Positions 7,796 to 15,712 of a stretch of 26,884 bases of DNA are shown here, piece after piece. Source of the stretch: Bacteroidota bacterium (GTDB lineage: Bacteria > Bacteroidota > Bacteroidia > Bacteroidales > Marinifilaceae). The notes beneath the pieces were generated by a model. The model was not told where the DNA came from, did no database searches, and saw only the letters and a list, made by a program, of their open reading frames with translations. Both the position numbers and the translations under genes were made by a program. Every line of letters starts with the position of its first letter. Within the stretch, counting starts at the first letter, position 1. The stretch is from the NCBI GenBank assembly GCA_023400335.1, contig JAEXFF010000009.1:1-26884 (forward strand), in the 5' to 3' direction.

Positions 7796-8081
7796 AATAT
7801 CAGATTAGGAATTGGCAGCATATCTCGAAGGGATGCTTTCAGATAAGGATTCTGCAATGATAGATGCTGCTATGGATATTGATACACTCGAAATATTGAA
7901 TGTATCTCGCAATGCTTTGGACGAGTTTTCATCTGATAGAGTAATTACTCTCCCGTCTTGGGAAAATGTAGCAGCCGCCTCTATTCAGCCAATGTACACA
8001 CCATTAGCAATGGCGGGATTTTTAGGTGAATCAAATGTAGATGAGGATGAAAATTCAGAAGATGAAGATGATTTTGAGTAA
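7779..8081 (+). pseudogene. Acidic, probable anti-sigma-like protein gene with in-frame TAG
   Basis: ATG 7779 opens MEKFNKISD, then TAG 7806-7808, then ELAAYLEGMLSDKDSAMIDA and onward to a very acidic end (ESNVDEDENSEDEDDFE), TAA at 8079-8081. Read through, it gives 100 codons. 'D-x-ELAAYLEG.LS..D...ID' is the pattern at the N-terminus of many Bacteroidetes anti-sigma or zinc-finger-like regulators; the usual zinc ligands are absent. A product starting at TTG 7812 is possible (89 aa). With the two preceding reading frames it forms a sigma/small protein/anti-sigma trio. The TAG can derive from CAG, AAG or GAG by one base change. Confidence 0.5.
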
Positions 8082-8140
8082 TGCGAATCAAAGCTGAAGA
8101 AATAAGAAAAGACATCAATAAGTCGGTTATGATATACTGA
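8081..8140 (+). pseudogene. Start of a further gene, cut short
   Basis: An ATG overlapping the previous stop (TAATG) opens MRIKAEEIRKDINKSVMIY and ends at TGA 8138-8140. The overlapping start and the continued direction suggest the first codons of another operon gene whose remainder was lost. It is too short to identify. Confidence 0.2.
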
Positions 8141-8221
8141 ATTAGTCAAGACTTAATCTGACAGTTATGAGATTGTTAATACTTCCGATGATGAATTAGC
8201 TTTATTTGTATTATTCTACTT

Positions 8222-8243
8222 GGTGTATCTAATACACCTTTTT
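8222..8243 (+). terminator. Rho-independent terminator of left operon
   Basis: GGTGTAT (8222-8228), loop CTA, ATACACC (8232-8238), then TTTTT. It lies downstream of the sigma/anti-sigma trio and would end rightward transcription of the whole 1330-8140 block. Confidence 0.65.
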
Positions 8244-8292
8244 ATATGGATGATATATCGAACTGCTCATTGGATTAAGGAAATAGAGAGAA

Positions 8293-8907
8293 TTAAAACA
8301 TCCTAGCATAACTAAGGACTGTGCGGAAACGCTGCACAAACTTCATGGCAGTGTTATTATTGATGCCACATGTATTCCGTAAATAAAGATAGAAGTTTTC
8401 AATAAACACCGTATTGAGTTCACGCACGGGCATATCGGACACGTGATACTTTCCCTTCATAAAATCAATCAGACGTTGTTTCGTCAGTTCATAATGGGAG
8501 TAGGTCTTTGGGGTGGCGATCGTTCCTACTTTTTGTTTATACTGTTCGTTGAACTGGGAAAAGTAGGTAATCAGCGTTTTTTCCTTTTCCTCTAACCCTA
8601 AAAAAGCGTTACAGATCTGTTCGAGAAGGGCATAGCCTTTGACGTTCATCAGACGGTTGTAATGGACAATCAGCTCGGATTTAATGGTTTCAAACAGTCG
8701 ATTGAGGGCAGAATTTTTAGCACTGTATCCATTACCCGTTTTTGCTTGTCCTTTGGATACGTCCCAATCATCGGGATGAATATCAAGTTTGCTACTGAAC
8801 TGGGTGTTGGAGCCGTCTACGGTTATCCGTATCATGATCGTAACGTGTCCGTTCTTCTTCGGCTCATTCTTTTTAAGGCAGAACAGAATCCTGAATGTAC
8901 TTTTCAT
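8293..8907 (-). pseudogene. Truncated tyrosine integrase (catalytic domain missing)
   Basis: About 204 aa starting MKSTFRILFCLKKNEPKKNG. It contains the Bacteroidetes integrase N-terminal arm-binding domain (FSSKLDIHPDDWDVSKGQ, NSALNRLFETIKSELI) and the SAM-like core-binding domain (HYELTKQRLIDFMKGKYHVS, FYLYLRNTCGINNNTAMKFV), then ends at LSYARMF TAA. Full members are about 400 aa; the entire R..K..HxxR..H..Y catalytic domain is gone and is not found to the left. I chose the internal ATG at 8907, since family members start at this point; the open frame runs back to 8964. It cannot recombine DNA. It is oriented like the second integrase at 15713-16918 and, like it, starts near a tRNA-Lys 3'-end sequence. 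Confidence 0.75.
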
Positions 8908-9000
8908 AGTGTCTCTCCTTTTATTCACAAAACTATTTTGATTCTCTGAAACAAAAGCAGACACTCAAAAGACAAACAACGCCAAATCAATGAATTAATG

Positions 9001-9060
9001 TTAAAATCGTAACGATTTTGACTTTCTATTTTTACCGTAACGGATTAGTAACGATTTTTT
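9001..9060. repeat. Repeated GTAACGATTTT motifs upstream of truncated integrase
   Basis: Two direct copies of GTAACGATTTT (near 9009 and 9050) and a related CCGTAACGGATTA lie between the integrase start and the tRNA-like sequence; ATCGTAACGAT and CCGTAACGG are partly palindromic. Such clusters often serve as integrase arm-type sites or origin iterons. I infer arm-type sites from the position. Confidence 0.35.
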
Positions 9061-9111
9061 GTCTTCGGGGTGGCTTTTTCGTGACTTCGGCCTGACTCGC
9101 CGGAAAAGAAA

Positions 9112-9144
9112 AAACCTTCCTAAAACATTAGTTTAGAAAGGTTT
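9112..9144 (-). terminator. Terminator-like hairpin
   Basis: AAACCTT.CCTAAAAC, loop ATTA, GTTTAG.AAAGGTTT. On the minus strand the stem is followed by TTTTTTC. It stands in the same place relative to the tRNA-like sequence at 9179 as the hairpin 17103-17135 does to the real tRNA-Lys. Confidence 0.5.
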
Positions 9145-9178
9145 GAATTAGTTCGTCCGCCATTTGGCGCATCTTTCA

Positions 9179-9204
9179 GTGATCCAGCTGGGATTTTATA
9201 CCCA
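9179..9204 (-). other. Degenerate tRNA-Lys 3' end (possible attachment-site remnant)
   Basis: Minus-strand reading: CTGGG, TATAAAAT, CCCAG, CTGGATCAC. The real tRNA-Lys has CTGGG, TTCGAAT, CCCAG, GCGGATCAC. The T-stem is identical and the acceptor end nearly so, but the T-loop is altered and one base longer, and no 5' tRNA half follows. It is not a working tRNA. It is what an old att copy left by integration at the tRNA-Lys 3' end would look like. From here to 9444 I see no gene, only AT-rich sequence. Confidence 0.45.
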
Positions 9205-9444
9205 GTGGTATATCTTACATTTTCAACAAGTTACAAAAATATGTTTGCAAACTCCACCTTTTTCACAGCAGATAGATTTCTGTCGGTTGCTGCCGTTTAC
9301 ATCATCTGAATTCAAAAATAGAAAATTGTTTTTAATATATCAAAATTTTGAAAGTTATCTATAATAATCCCTCACGTTTTTTAATTAAATTACACACAAC
9401 ATGAAAGTTATATGGCACAAATTCTACACTAAAACTAATAAATA

Positions 9445-9714
9445 CTATAAATTATCTTTAAGCCATTTTGAACCTTTTTCATTAAAACCACACCAAGCAC
9501 CCTCACTTGTTAATTTTACCACTAATAATTCATCATTAGAATCAATAAGAGATTTTAAAATATCTCTTACTTGCACACAAGTCAAATCCGTCTTAACAAT
9601 CCAAGTAGAATCTAAATGATGCCACCAAGTCGCAAATGTTTTTATCTTTTCAATAAGAGTAGAATAATCTTGCCCCGTTTTATTGAGGTCATAACCAATT
9701 AGAATCGTATTCAT
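9445..9714 (-). CDS. SinR-family protein (Cas2/VapD-like fold)
   Basis: 89 aa starting MNTILIGYDLNKTGQDYSTL, with HHLDSTWIVKTDL and ending KGSKWLKDNL. This pattern is the small protein widely annotated as 'SinR family' in gut bacteria, distinct from the Bacillus SinR repressor. The short ferredoxin-like fold (YDLN at strand 1, STWIV at strand 3) resembles Cas2 and VapD nucleases. Its biochemical role is not established as far as I know. Length and both ends match what I recall of the family, so it looks intact. It uses TAG (9445-9447) as its natural stop, which bears on the TAG question elsewhere. It stands alone, with no CRISPR or cas genes nearby, and 293 AT-rich bases without a credible gene separate it from the next locus. 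Confidence 0.75.
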   Translation of the reverse strand: MNTILIGYDLNKTGQDYSTLIEKIKTFATWWHHLDSTWIVKTDLTCVQVRDILKSLIDSNDELLVVKLTSEGAWCGFNEKGSKWLKDNL

Positions 9715-10007
9715 AATTTATGTATTATAAAATTTAGAAAATTTTTATATTTAATCAAATATCGTTAGCAACACATAACTAATCCCACATAGAAACATCG
9801 GCATTACAGAAACATACAAGAAAACAATTTAAACTTAGAAATACAATCTTTATACCAAAACAAAATACTGACAAATATTCATATTATTTAACTATTATTT
9901 TGCCAGTATACTGACAAAATGGCTTTAACCCCAAAGTCTGTTTTCATAAATCAATAAATACCAAACTTGCATCTATCAATTAAGTGAGCAATAACAATAG
10001 ATATATC

Positions 10008-11934
10008 TTAGACATCTTTACTATTTATTAAACAGTGTTTTCTGCTCATAATAAAATCTTTAAATCTCTTATATTCTGGAATTAATTTATTCCACTTAAA
10101 AGATTTATCACCCAATTGTTGAAGAAACAACTTATTAAGTTCAGTAGGATTTTGGAATATTTGTTTATCAAAAAAGTCCATCCCTCTATTATCAATATCA
10201 TATTTCTTCATGAATTTTTTTGGTCTGTTTGGGAACTTCAAGTTTCAGTTTTCGATATAAACAATAGACCACATAAGAATATACACTAATATCAAATTTA
10301 TTCAATAAATTTATTTCATTTTCAAATCCAATTCCACAATAATGATATAAGTCATCAAAAAATAAACAGTTGTCCGGTTGAAATGTAATTACTTTATCAG
10401 AATTACAAAATTCAATAAAATCGTTAGGAACCATTATAAAATTTGCAACAAGATCTAATTCATCTTGACAAATAACTCTTTCATTTAACTTCTCTCTTTC
10501 ATCTAAATATTCCAAAAAATACTTATAAGGTTTATCTTTTCTGGCAAATGTTAACAGTATCGTTTCCAAATCATCAATACACACAGACCATGGATATATT
10601 ACTTCTTCCTGTTTATGCAGCAATAACCCTAAATCTATTTGGATAAGTCCATATCTTTCTTGTGTTACTATCAATGAATATATATTATTTATTTTCCCGA
10701 TAGGAATCTTAGCAACTATTTGATGATTTTTATCACAAATCTTCAAATAATCATTTTTACAATTATAAAAGGCTTCTTCTACTTCTAAAGCCTGTTCATA
10801 TCCTTTCTGAATACTTGATTCAAAATCTCGTTTTAAGCGTGTACATGCTCTATCAGTATTACGGAAAGGCTCTGTCATTTTATCTGATTTACACTCAACT
10901 ATTAAAGCAAAGTTATGACCAATAACTAATAAATCCTTTTCTTTATCAGAGGATTCTAAGTAGTAATTTGAGAAAAACTTTGTGTCTGGAGAAAAAAAGT
11001 TTTCAAATAGTTTTCTTGTTTTATTTTCTAAAAAAGTTTTCCTAAGTGTGCTACTTTTATTATTTCTTTTATCATCAAGCAAATTGAGTAAGCATTCGTA
11101 AATAGCCACTAATAATTGTGTGTCATAATATAATAAATATTTTTCATTTGATACTTTAATAAACGGCTTGGATAATATAGTTTGTTTTGCTCCATAGTAA
11201 TTTCCTTTACTTTCATCTGTTTTTTCTGTAGAAAAAATATTTAATAAAGAAGCAGCCTTTTCTACTCCTAAAACTTGATAGTCGTTTACACCCACGCATA
11301 GATGTGTAGACAATCTTACTGGTAATAATTCAGAAGGATTCAGAACAACTATGTATTACATCGTCAGCTATTCCTTCAAAATTTTGTATTTTAAGAATCT
11401 GTAAAATATCTTGAATTCTTTTTAATGATAATTCATGTGATTCCAAAAAGAAACTAATATAATCATTTAAAGAAAGTCCGGTTTGTTGAATTATTCTCTG
11501 CTCATTATTCTTAAATGTTAATAAAATTTTATCTATTATCTGTTCAAAATAAACAAGTTCTCCATTAAAAAGCAGACTTCATACGAAGCTAAAGTGACAA
11601 GTTCTTTTCTATATTCTACCCCATAATATTGTTCTAAATCATCAGTTTCATAATGAATCTGTCTATATAAATTTTCAATAGTTTGAAGGCTTTCAAAAAT
11701 GAGTTTAATATCTTTATCTGTAACTAAATGATCTCCCTTTGATGTAAGACAAAGAGAAATCAAATATCCAATCTATTTTACTTTGGAAAGCAAAAGCAGA
11801 GAATATCCTTTAGTGTGAAGATACAGCTTTAGAAGGAATGTTATCACTGGAATAGTCGAAGACCTATCAAGTTTATTGACAACATCTGATAGTTTGTGTG
11901 TTTCAGTATTAATCTGAGTTAGTATATCATCCAT
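10008..11934 (-). pseudogene. PD-(D/E)xK nuclease gene broken by TAG and frameshifts
   Basis: It begins at ATG 11934 (MDDILTQINTETHKLSDVVN). A TAG at 11773-11775 follows KVK, then IGYLISLCLT. A frame change at an A/T run near 11565-11571 continues as NGELVYFEQIIDKILLTFKN. A second change near 11335-11345 leads into the largest intact piece, 10198-11313 (371 aa from TTG). A third, at a 7-base A/T run near 10220, leads into MKKYDIDNRGMDFFDKQIFQ, ending at TAA 10008. The large piece carries the nuclease core EKDLLVIGH...ALIVECKSDK, with Asp and the ExK-like ECK. If it is one gene, the product was about 640 aa. The last 67 codons (from ATG 10208) could be a separate small gene. The family is not named; a restriction- or defence-type nuclease is plausible. 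Frameshifts in homopolymers could be decay or assembly error. Confidence 0.55.
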
Positions 11935-12027
11935 TACAATCCGTAAATATGTTTAGTTTTAAGATTCTTTTTTTCAATCTGACAGAATCCTATCTTTATA
12001 ACAAAAGATCATATTAAAAACCATACT

Positions 12028-13206
12028 TTATAATAGTTTCTTTATTTCTTCCAAACTCTTAAATACTTGCCTATACTCCTCTGGCAATTCCTCTGCCGTC
12101 TTATAAGTTGCCACGCCCATAGGTTTATTGAAATCACGCAAAGCAAATTCTACCGTTTTCTTTTTCTGTTCCGTACAAAGCAGAATTCCTATAGACTTGT
12201 TCTCATAAGGACGGCGAACATATTCATCAAGTAAAGAAAGATAGAGATTTAACTGTCCTAAATATTCAGCTTTGAATTTTCCCTGCTTCAATTCAATCGC
12301 TACCAAACATTGTAATTGGCGATTGAAAAACAATAAGTCTATAAAATATTCATCATCATCTGCTACCAAGCGATACTGATTACCTATAAAGCAGAAATCA
12401 GAGCCGAGCGTCATGATAAACTTCTTGATATTACGGACAATTTTATTTTCTATAACCCTTTCATCTTCCACTTCCGGATCTTCTATGTTTATGTAGTCAA
12501 GCAAATAGTCATCTTTAAATGACATCAGTGCATTAGCTCGTAATTCCCTGTGTGGTATTGTCGTTCCAAAATTATTAGGTAAACAGCCTTGCTTTTCAAA
12601 AAAATGGCTCCGCAAATGGTATTTGAGTGTTTCTACGCTCCAAAACTCATTGGCACAATGACGAATGTAAAATATTCTTTCTTCAAGTGTCTTCGTTTTA
12701 GAGAGTATTTCAGAATGATTTGTAAATCCTACTTTTAAGAAGTCTGAAATAAAATCATCTTTTAAATCGCCAATTGATGATTGGCGAAATATAAGCAATT
12801 CATTTATTGATATTTGTAAATCATCAGTTGTTAACTGGCGACTTAATTCTTCTAGTTTCAAATCGCCAGTTGGCAATTGGCGATTTGAAAAGTACGAACA
12901 CCATGATTCATAGAATGTTCGCATATTCTTAATATTAGAAACGCCAAATCCTCTTAGTCCGGGTAATTCATTCTGCAGTTGATTTGAAATGGTTTCTATT
13001 GCACTTGTTCCCCAAAAGCCATTTCTCGAATTTTGAGAAACATACTTTCCCACACCAAAATACAGGGAGAGCATTTCACCATTAGCTAATACAGCTGCTT
13101 TATATCGGCTCTGCAATATAGCCTGTTTAATAGCCTTTACTGCTTCTATATAATTTTGTCCTTCATTATTTGATGGAGATAGTTGGTTTTCTTTATTGTT
13201 TCCCAT
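12028..13206 (-). CDS. DUF1016/YhcG-family PD-(D/E)xK nuclease
   Basis: 392 aa, intact. The N-terminal half has the DUF1016 pattern (YIEAVKAIKQAILQSRYKAA, LYFGVGKYVS, LPGLRGFGVSNIKNMRTFYE). The C-terminal half holds the nuclease core: EYFIDLLFFNR (metal-binding Asp) and CLVAIELKQGKF (ExK), then YLGQLNLYLSLLDEYVR and IGILLCTEQKKKTVEFAL. The family is often found with restriction-modification and mobile elements and is thought to act on DNA; a precise role is not settled. Around residues 105-150 it carries three copies of a nine-residue repeat (RQLPTGDLK, RQLTTDDLQ, RQSSIGDLK). A perfect -7 element TATTTTTG lies 25 bp upstream. It is the only long cargo gene in the right element without any disruption, which suggests that it is still selected. 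Confidence 0.85.
   Translation of the reverse strand: MGNNKENQLSPSNNEGQNYIEAVKAIKQAILQSRYKAAVLANGEMLSLYFGVGKYVSQNSRNGFWGTSAIETISNQLQNELPGLRGFGVSNIKNMRTFYESWCSYFSNRQLPTGDLKLEELSRQLTTDDLQISINELLIFRQSSIGDLKDDFISDFLKVGFTNHSEILSKTKTLEERIFYIRHCANEFWSVETLKYHLRSHFFEKQGCLPNNFGTTIPHRELRANALMSFKDDYLLDYINIEDPEVEDERVIENKIVRNIKKFIMTLGSDFCFIGNQYRLVADDDEYFIDLLFFNRQLQCLVAIELKQGKFKAEYLGQLNLYLSLLDEYVRRPYENKSIGILLCTEQKKKTVEFALRDFNKPMGVATYKTAEELPEEYRQVFKSLEEIKKLL
12764..12887. repeat. In-frame repeats forming inverted repeats in DUF1016 gene
   Basis: Three imperfect 27-bp coding repeats of the form CGCCAATT..CAA(C/T)(T)GGCGATTTGAAA. Each copy is partly self-complementary: CGCCAAT/ATTGGCG at 12768-12786, AACTGGCGA/TCGCCAGTT at 12833-12871, AAATCGCCA/TGGCGATTT at 12860-12886. 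They encode RQ(L/S)xxxDL(K/Q). Confidence 0.6.
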
Positions 13207-13230
13207 TTCTTTAAATAACTTATTCTTTTA

Positions 13231-13238
13231 CAAAAATA
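13231..13238 (-). promoter_or_regulatory. -7 promoter element for DUF1016 gene
   Basis: Minus-strand TATTTTTG matches TAnnTTTG and lies 25 bp before the ATG at 13206. I see no TTTG at the expected 19-21 bp spacing, so the -33 part is weak. Confidence 0.35.
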
Positions 13239-13325
13239 CATAAGATTATACCATAAGAGAATTATAACTACATTTATTTATTGTTTTAAATCCCACTTTT
13301 ATCTTTCTCATCAACTGTCGTTATT

Positions 13326-13733
13326 TCAGATATTAAACTCTCTTATCCATTGCATAAACCTTTCACAGAATCCTTGCTTTTCTTGTTTTTCCCTCAAAAG
13401 GTTTTCAATTCTTTCCAGGCTGGCATCTGTATTCTGCAATTGTCTGACCGTTTGTTCTTTTATAAACTTATGGTGTCCTAAAATATATCCCTTCACTTTC
13501 TCTATTTTTTCATCCTGCTTCTTATTCATCTCCATTAGCTTTTGAAGCGTACAAGCCAGAAATTGAGCCATAATTTCTTCGGTGACAAACTTTTAACCTG
13601 CAAAGTCATTACAGACTTTTTCAATAGTTGCCAATTTTGATTTTATTACCTCCTATTCCGAGTTCTTTTTCATGTTATCCCAGATTTCTTCTAACATGGC
13701 ATGAATGCCTTCTAATATGATTTCCTGTTCCAT
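13326..13733 (-). pseudogene. Coiled-coil mobilization-region protein gene with TAG and TAA
   Basis: ATG 13733 opens MEQEIILEGIHAMLEEIWDN and MKKNSE, then TAG 13653-13655, EVIKSKLATIEKVCNDFAG, TAA 13593-13595, KFVTEEI and MAQFLACTLQKLMEMNKKQD onward to TGA/TAA at 13326. All parts are in one frame; read through it is 135 aa. The second half is strongly helical (DEKIEKVKGYIL, DASLERIENLLREKQEKQ). The product from ATG 13571 alone would be 81 aa. It starts 4 bp after the relaxase stop on the same strand, so it belongs to the mobilization operon; no family recognised. The TAG can come from CAG/GAG/AAG and the TAA from CAA/GAA/AAA. Confidence 0.5.
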
Positions 13734-13737
13734 AATC

Positions 13738-14655
13738 TTATAATCCTAATCTGCGTTTTTTCTTCCTTTTCTTTTTCATCAGTTCGTTTAATCTCATTTG
13801 CTCGCCATCATCAGGAACATTCCCCGAATGGGAAAAACTAAACAGACCTCCACCTATACCCGAACCTATATTTGTTTCTTTTGTTGTTGAAAAGTCCGGT
13901 TTTATGGATATTATTTCCTGCTGATGTTGACTATTCTTGTTCAGTTGTGCATCTAGTTTGGAGTAGCAGAAATTCCGGTCTATCTCTGAGCCTTTAAAAC
14001 TGTATTCTCCTTTTGCAAAGGAAATACCCTATACTTCATTGGTCTGTCCTTTATATTTGAAGCGGATTTGTATTACGTTTTCGGATAGATAATTCTGTAG
14101 TTGTTGCCAGTCTTTTGCGTGTTTCAAGCCGTTCTTAATGGCGTTGTAGATTTCATATTTCGTTTTGTCCGGTTCTCTCAGACGGTCTTGTTTTACATTC
14201 TCCTTACCGGGAGCAAAGTACAGACCGTGTTTTTGTTTGAGTTGTTTACAAACATTCTCATTCCGGTAACGGTCGTTTTTATCGGAGATGGTTTTACCGT
14301 TGTCGTCGATCCGGTTGAAAACGATGTGCACATGGGGATGTTCCTAGTCATGGTGACGGACAATGATGTATTGGGTGCTCACGATTCCCATTTCTTTCAT
14401 GTATTCGTGTGCCAATTCTACCATTTTCTTATCAATCAGTTTCGGCGCATCCTTTACGGAATAGTTCAGGGATATATGACCTACCGGCTTTTTAATATCG
14501 GGGTTCATCAGGCGTTGGATAGCAAAACTTTGTATGATGCTTTCACATGATTCACCCAATACACCAGAATAAGCCAAAAGCTTCGCCTGGTCTTTTCCCA
14601 ATACATAGGAAACACAACCTCTAAACCCGCTTCCCTTGGTTATTTTTCCAATCAT
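13738..14655 (-). pseudogene. MOBP-type relaxase (MobB/BmgA-like) with two in-frame TAG
   Basis: The relaxase nicks the transfer origin and pilots DNA during conjugative mobilization. ATG 14655: MIGKITKGSGFRGCVSYVLG (the start common in Bacteroides Mob relaxases), GHISLNYSVKDAPKL, then QYIIVRHHD, TAG 14344-14346, EHPHVHIVFNRIDDNGK. The metal-binding HxH triad (HPHVH) follows the first TAG directly, so the stop abolishes activity. A second TAG at 14029-14031 lies between QTNEV and GISFAKGEYSFKG. Read through, it is 305 aa, ending KKKRKKKRRLGL TAA at 13738. There is no frameshift, and the flanks of both stops look normal. Its start overlaps the MobC gene by 35 bp. There are no type IV secretion genes here, so the element would need a helper. 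Confidence 0.8.
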
Positions 14656-14968
14656 CAGAAAGTTGGTTTATAATTTCCACAATCCTTGCCTTTAAATTTA
14701 AAAGCTCCTGCACGACAAGGGCAAAACCTCCGGCATTGGCTTTGCGTGCAAGTTGGTTAAGGTTGTTGACTTCTCCGGCAAGCTGGCGAATAACCTCAGC
14801 ATCCTGACGGTTTAAACGAGGTATGACTTCTCCCCGGATTACTGCCTGACGGATATAATTGCTTAAAGAAACACCTGTCTGCAAAGCACGTTTACGGATG
14901 GCGTAATACTGTAACTCGGTTAGCTTTGTACTGACTACCCGGTGATGTTTTTCTATCCGTTTTTTAGA
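14621..14968 (-). CDS. MobC-like relaxosome accessory protein, start unclear
   Basis: About 113 aa. The reading frame begins after TAA 14969-14971 and reads SKKRIEKHHRVVSTKLTELQ, YYAIRKRALQTGVSLSNYIR, then EVNNLNQLARKANAGGF, the ribbon-helix-helix plus 'NNLNQLAR' signature of MobC proteins, which bind oriT and help the relaxase. A good Shine-Dalgarno-like AGGAG lies at 14974-14978, but the codon where ATG is expected is TCT (14966-14968). The only standard start in frame is TTG at 14884, which would drop the first 28 residues of the DNA-binding region. So the start may be lost, or ATA (14954-14956) may be used. It overlaps the relaxase gene, as is usual for mobC-mobA operons. Confidence 0.65.
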   Translation of the reverse strand, partial: SKKRIEKHHRVVSTKLTELQYYAIRKRALQTGVSLSNYIRQAVIRGEVIPRLNRQDAEVIRQLAGEVNNLNQLARKANAGGFALVVQELLNLKARIVEIINQLSDDWKNNQGKRV

Positions 14969-15008
14969 TTAAACTCCTTAATAATAAAATCTTATATCCA
15001 CCAACAAA

Positions 15009-15419
15009 ATGAACAAACTATCCCTTACCATCCCGTCGGATATGACAAGTACACATCGGGTCGATAACTTTATCGAATTCCTTATCGACCGCTTTCAGTT
15101 ACCGAGATCCCTTAACGGAAGAATTACCTTATCCATCATTGAAGCTGTACACAACTCAATTCTGTATGGAAACAAACAGGACCCGAAAAAAACAATCACC
15201 ATCACGGTTATTAAAAATCCCCAAAAAGTGATTGTTACTGTTGAAGACTAGGGAGAAGAATTCGACCTTACGAAAATTCCCGATTTCAGTAAACCCGAGA
15301 CCTTTATGCAATGCACCGGAAAAGGGCTTTACCTGATGATCACCCTTCCGAATGAACTCCTCTTTGCAAAAAGAGGTGCAAAGGTTATCATGACATTCTC
15401 ACTAATTGATTTACCATGA
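15009..15419 (+). pseudogene. RsbW-like ATPase (HATPase_c_2) gene with in-frame TAG
   Basis: Read through, it is 136 aa. ATG 15009: MNKLSLTIPSDMTSTHRVDN; N-box SIIEAVHNSILYGNKQD (E and N for Mg-ATP); G1 region VTVED, TAG 15249-15251, GEEFDLTKIPDF; G2-like TGKGLYLMITL, end FSLIDLP TGA. In the family the motif is usually D(Q/E)GxGFD, so the TAG replaces the residue right after the key Asp. RsbW/SpoIIAB relatives bind ATP, phosphorylate anti-anti-sigma proteins and hold sigma factors. No partner gene is visible in this element. It shares an ATGA start/stop overlap with the next gene. Inactive unless the stop is suppressed. Confidence 0.7.
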
Positions 15420-15664
15420 AAACATTCATTGCTATTATCGTTTCCTTTGTTTTAGGTATCCTGATCGGTTATTATTATAGAAATGCAAATATAGAAGAAG
15501 AAATCCGGGAAAAGCCATATGAACGGGAACGACTGGAAAGCGAGAGAAGAAAACAAGAAAACGAATGTTTACTGAAAATCATTAACGGTAACACAAACGA
15601 CTGGGAGGAAAAATGGGAAGAATATATAATGGAAGAAATGATAAATGAGAACCATCCTGTTTAA
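15416..15664 (+). CDS. Small single-TM charged protein
   Basis: 82 aa: one N-terminal TM segment (FIAIIVSFVLGILIGYYY), then a highly charged helix (EEEIREKPYERERLESERRK) and an acidic end. ATG overlaps the stop of the RsbW-like gene by 4 bp, so the two are translationally coupled. It would anchor in the inner membrane with the helix in the cytoplasm. No family recognised. The TAA is part of the following terminator stem. Confidence 0.55.
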   Translation: MKTFIAIIVSFVLGILIGYYYRNANIEEEIREKPYERERLESERRKQENECLLKIINGNTNDWEEKWEEYIMEEMINENHPV

Positions 15665-15707
15665 TGAATCAAAGCTATCCCTTTTTGGTAAGTAGCTTTG
15701 ATTCATT
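15663..15707. terminator. Bidirectional terminator between convergent genes
   Basis: Perfect 15-bp stem AATGAATCAAAGCTA (15663-15677) / TAGCTTTGATTCATT (15693-15707) with a 15-nt loop, between the ends of the small membrane protein gene (+) and the integrase gene (-). Confidence 0.6.
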
Positions 15708-15712
15708 CAGTC

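Noticed and set aside
9179..9204. A second tRNA gene
   Set aside because: Only the T-arm and acceptor 3' half are similar; the T-loop lacks TTC and no anticodon arm or 5' half follows.
9401..9619. A plus-strand protein opposite the SinR gene
   Set aside because: It is antisense to a well-recognised protein and has no features of its own.
9445..9714. Cas2 of a CRISPR-Cas system
   Set aside because: No repeat-spacer array and no cas1 or other cas genes in the window; the sequence fits the stand-alone SinR family.
14101..14550. A 149-aa plus-strand protein opposite the relaxase gene
   Set aside because: It is antisense to the conserved relaxase frame; its hydrophobic composition is what reading the opposite strand of such a gene gives, and no family features are visible.
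15663..15707. The perfect 15-bp inverted repeat as a second invertible segment
   Set aside because: The loop is 15 nt, too short for inversion, and it lies between convergent gene ends, so a terminator explains it.
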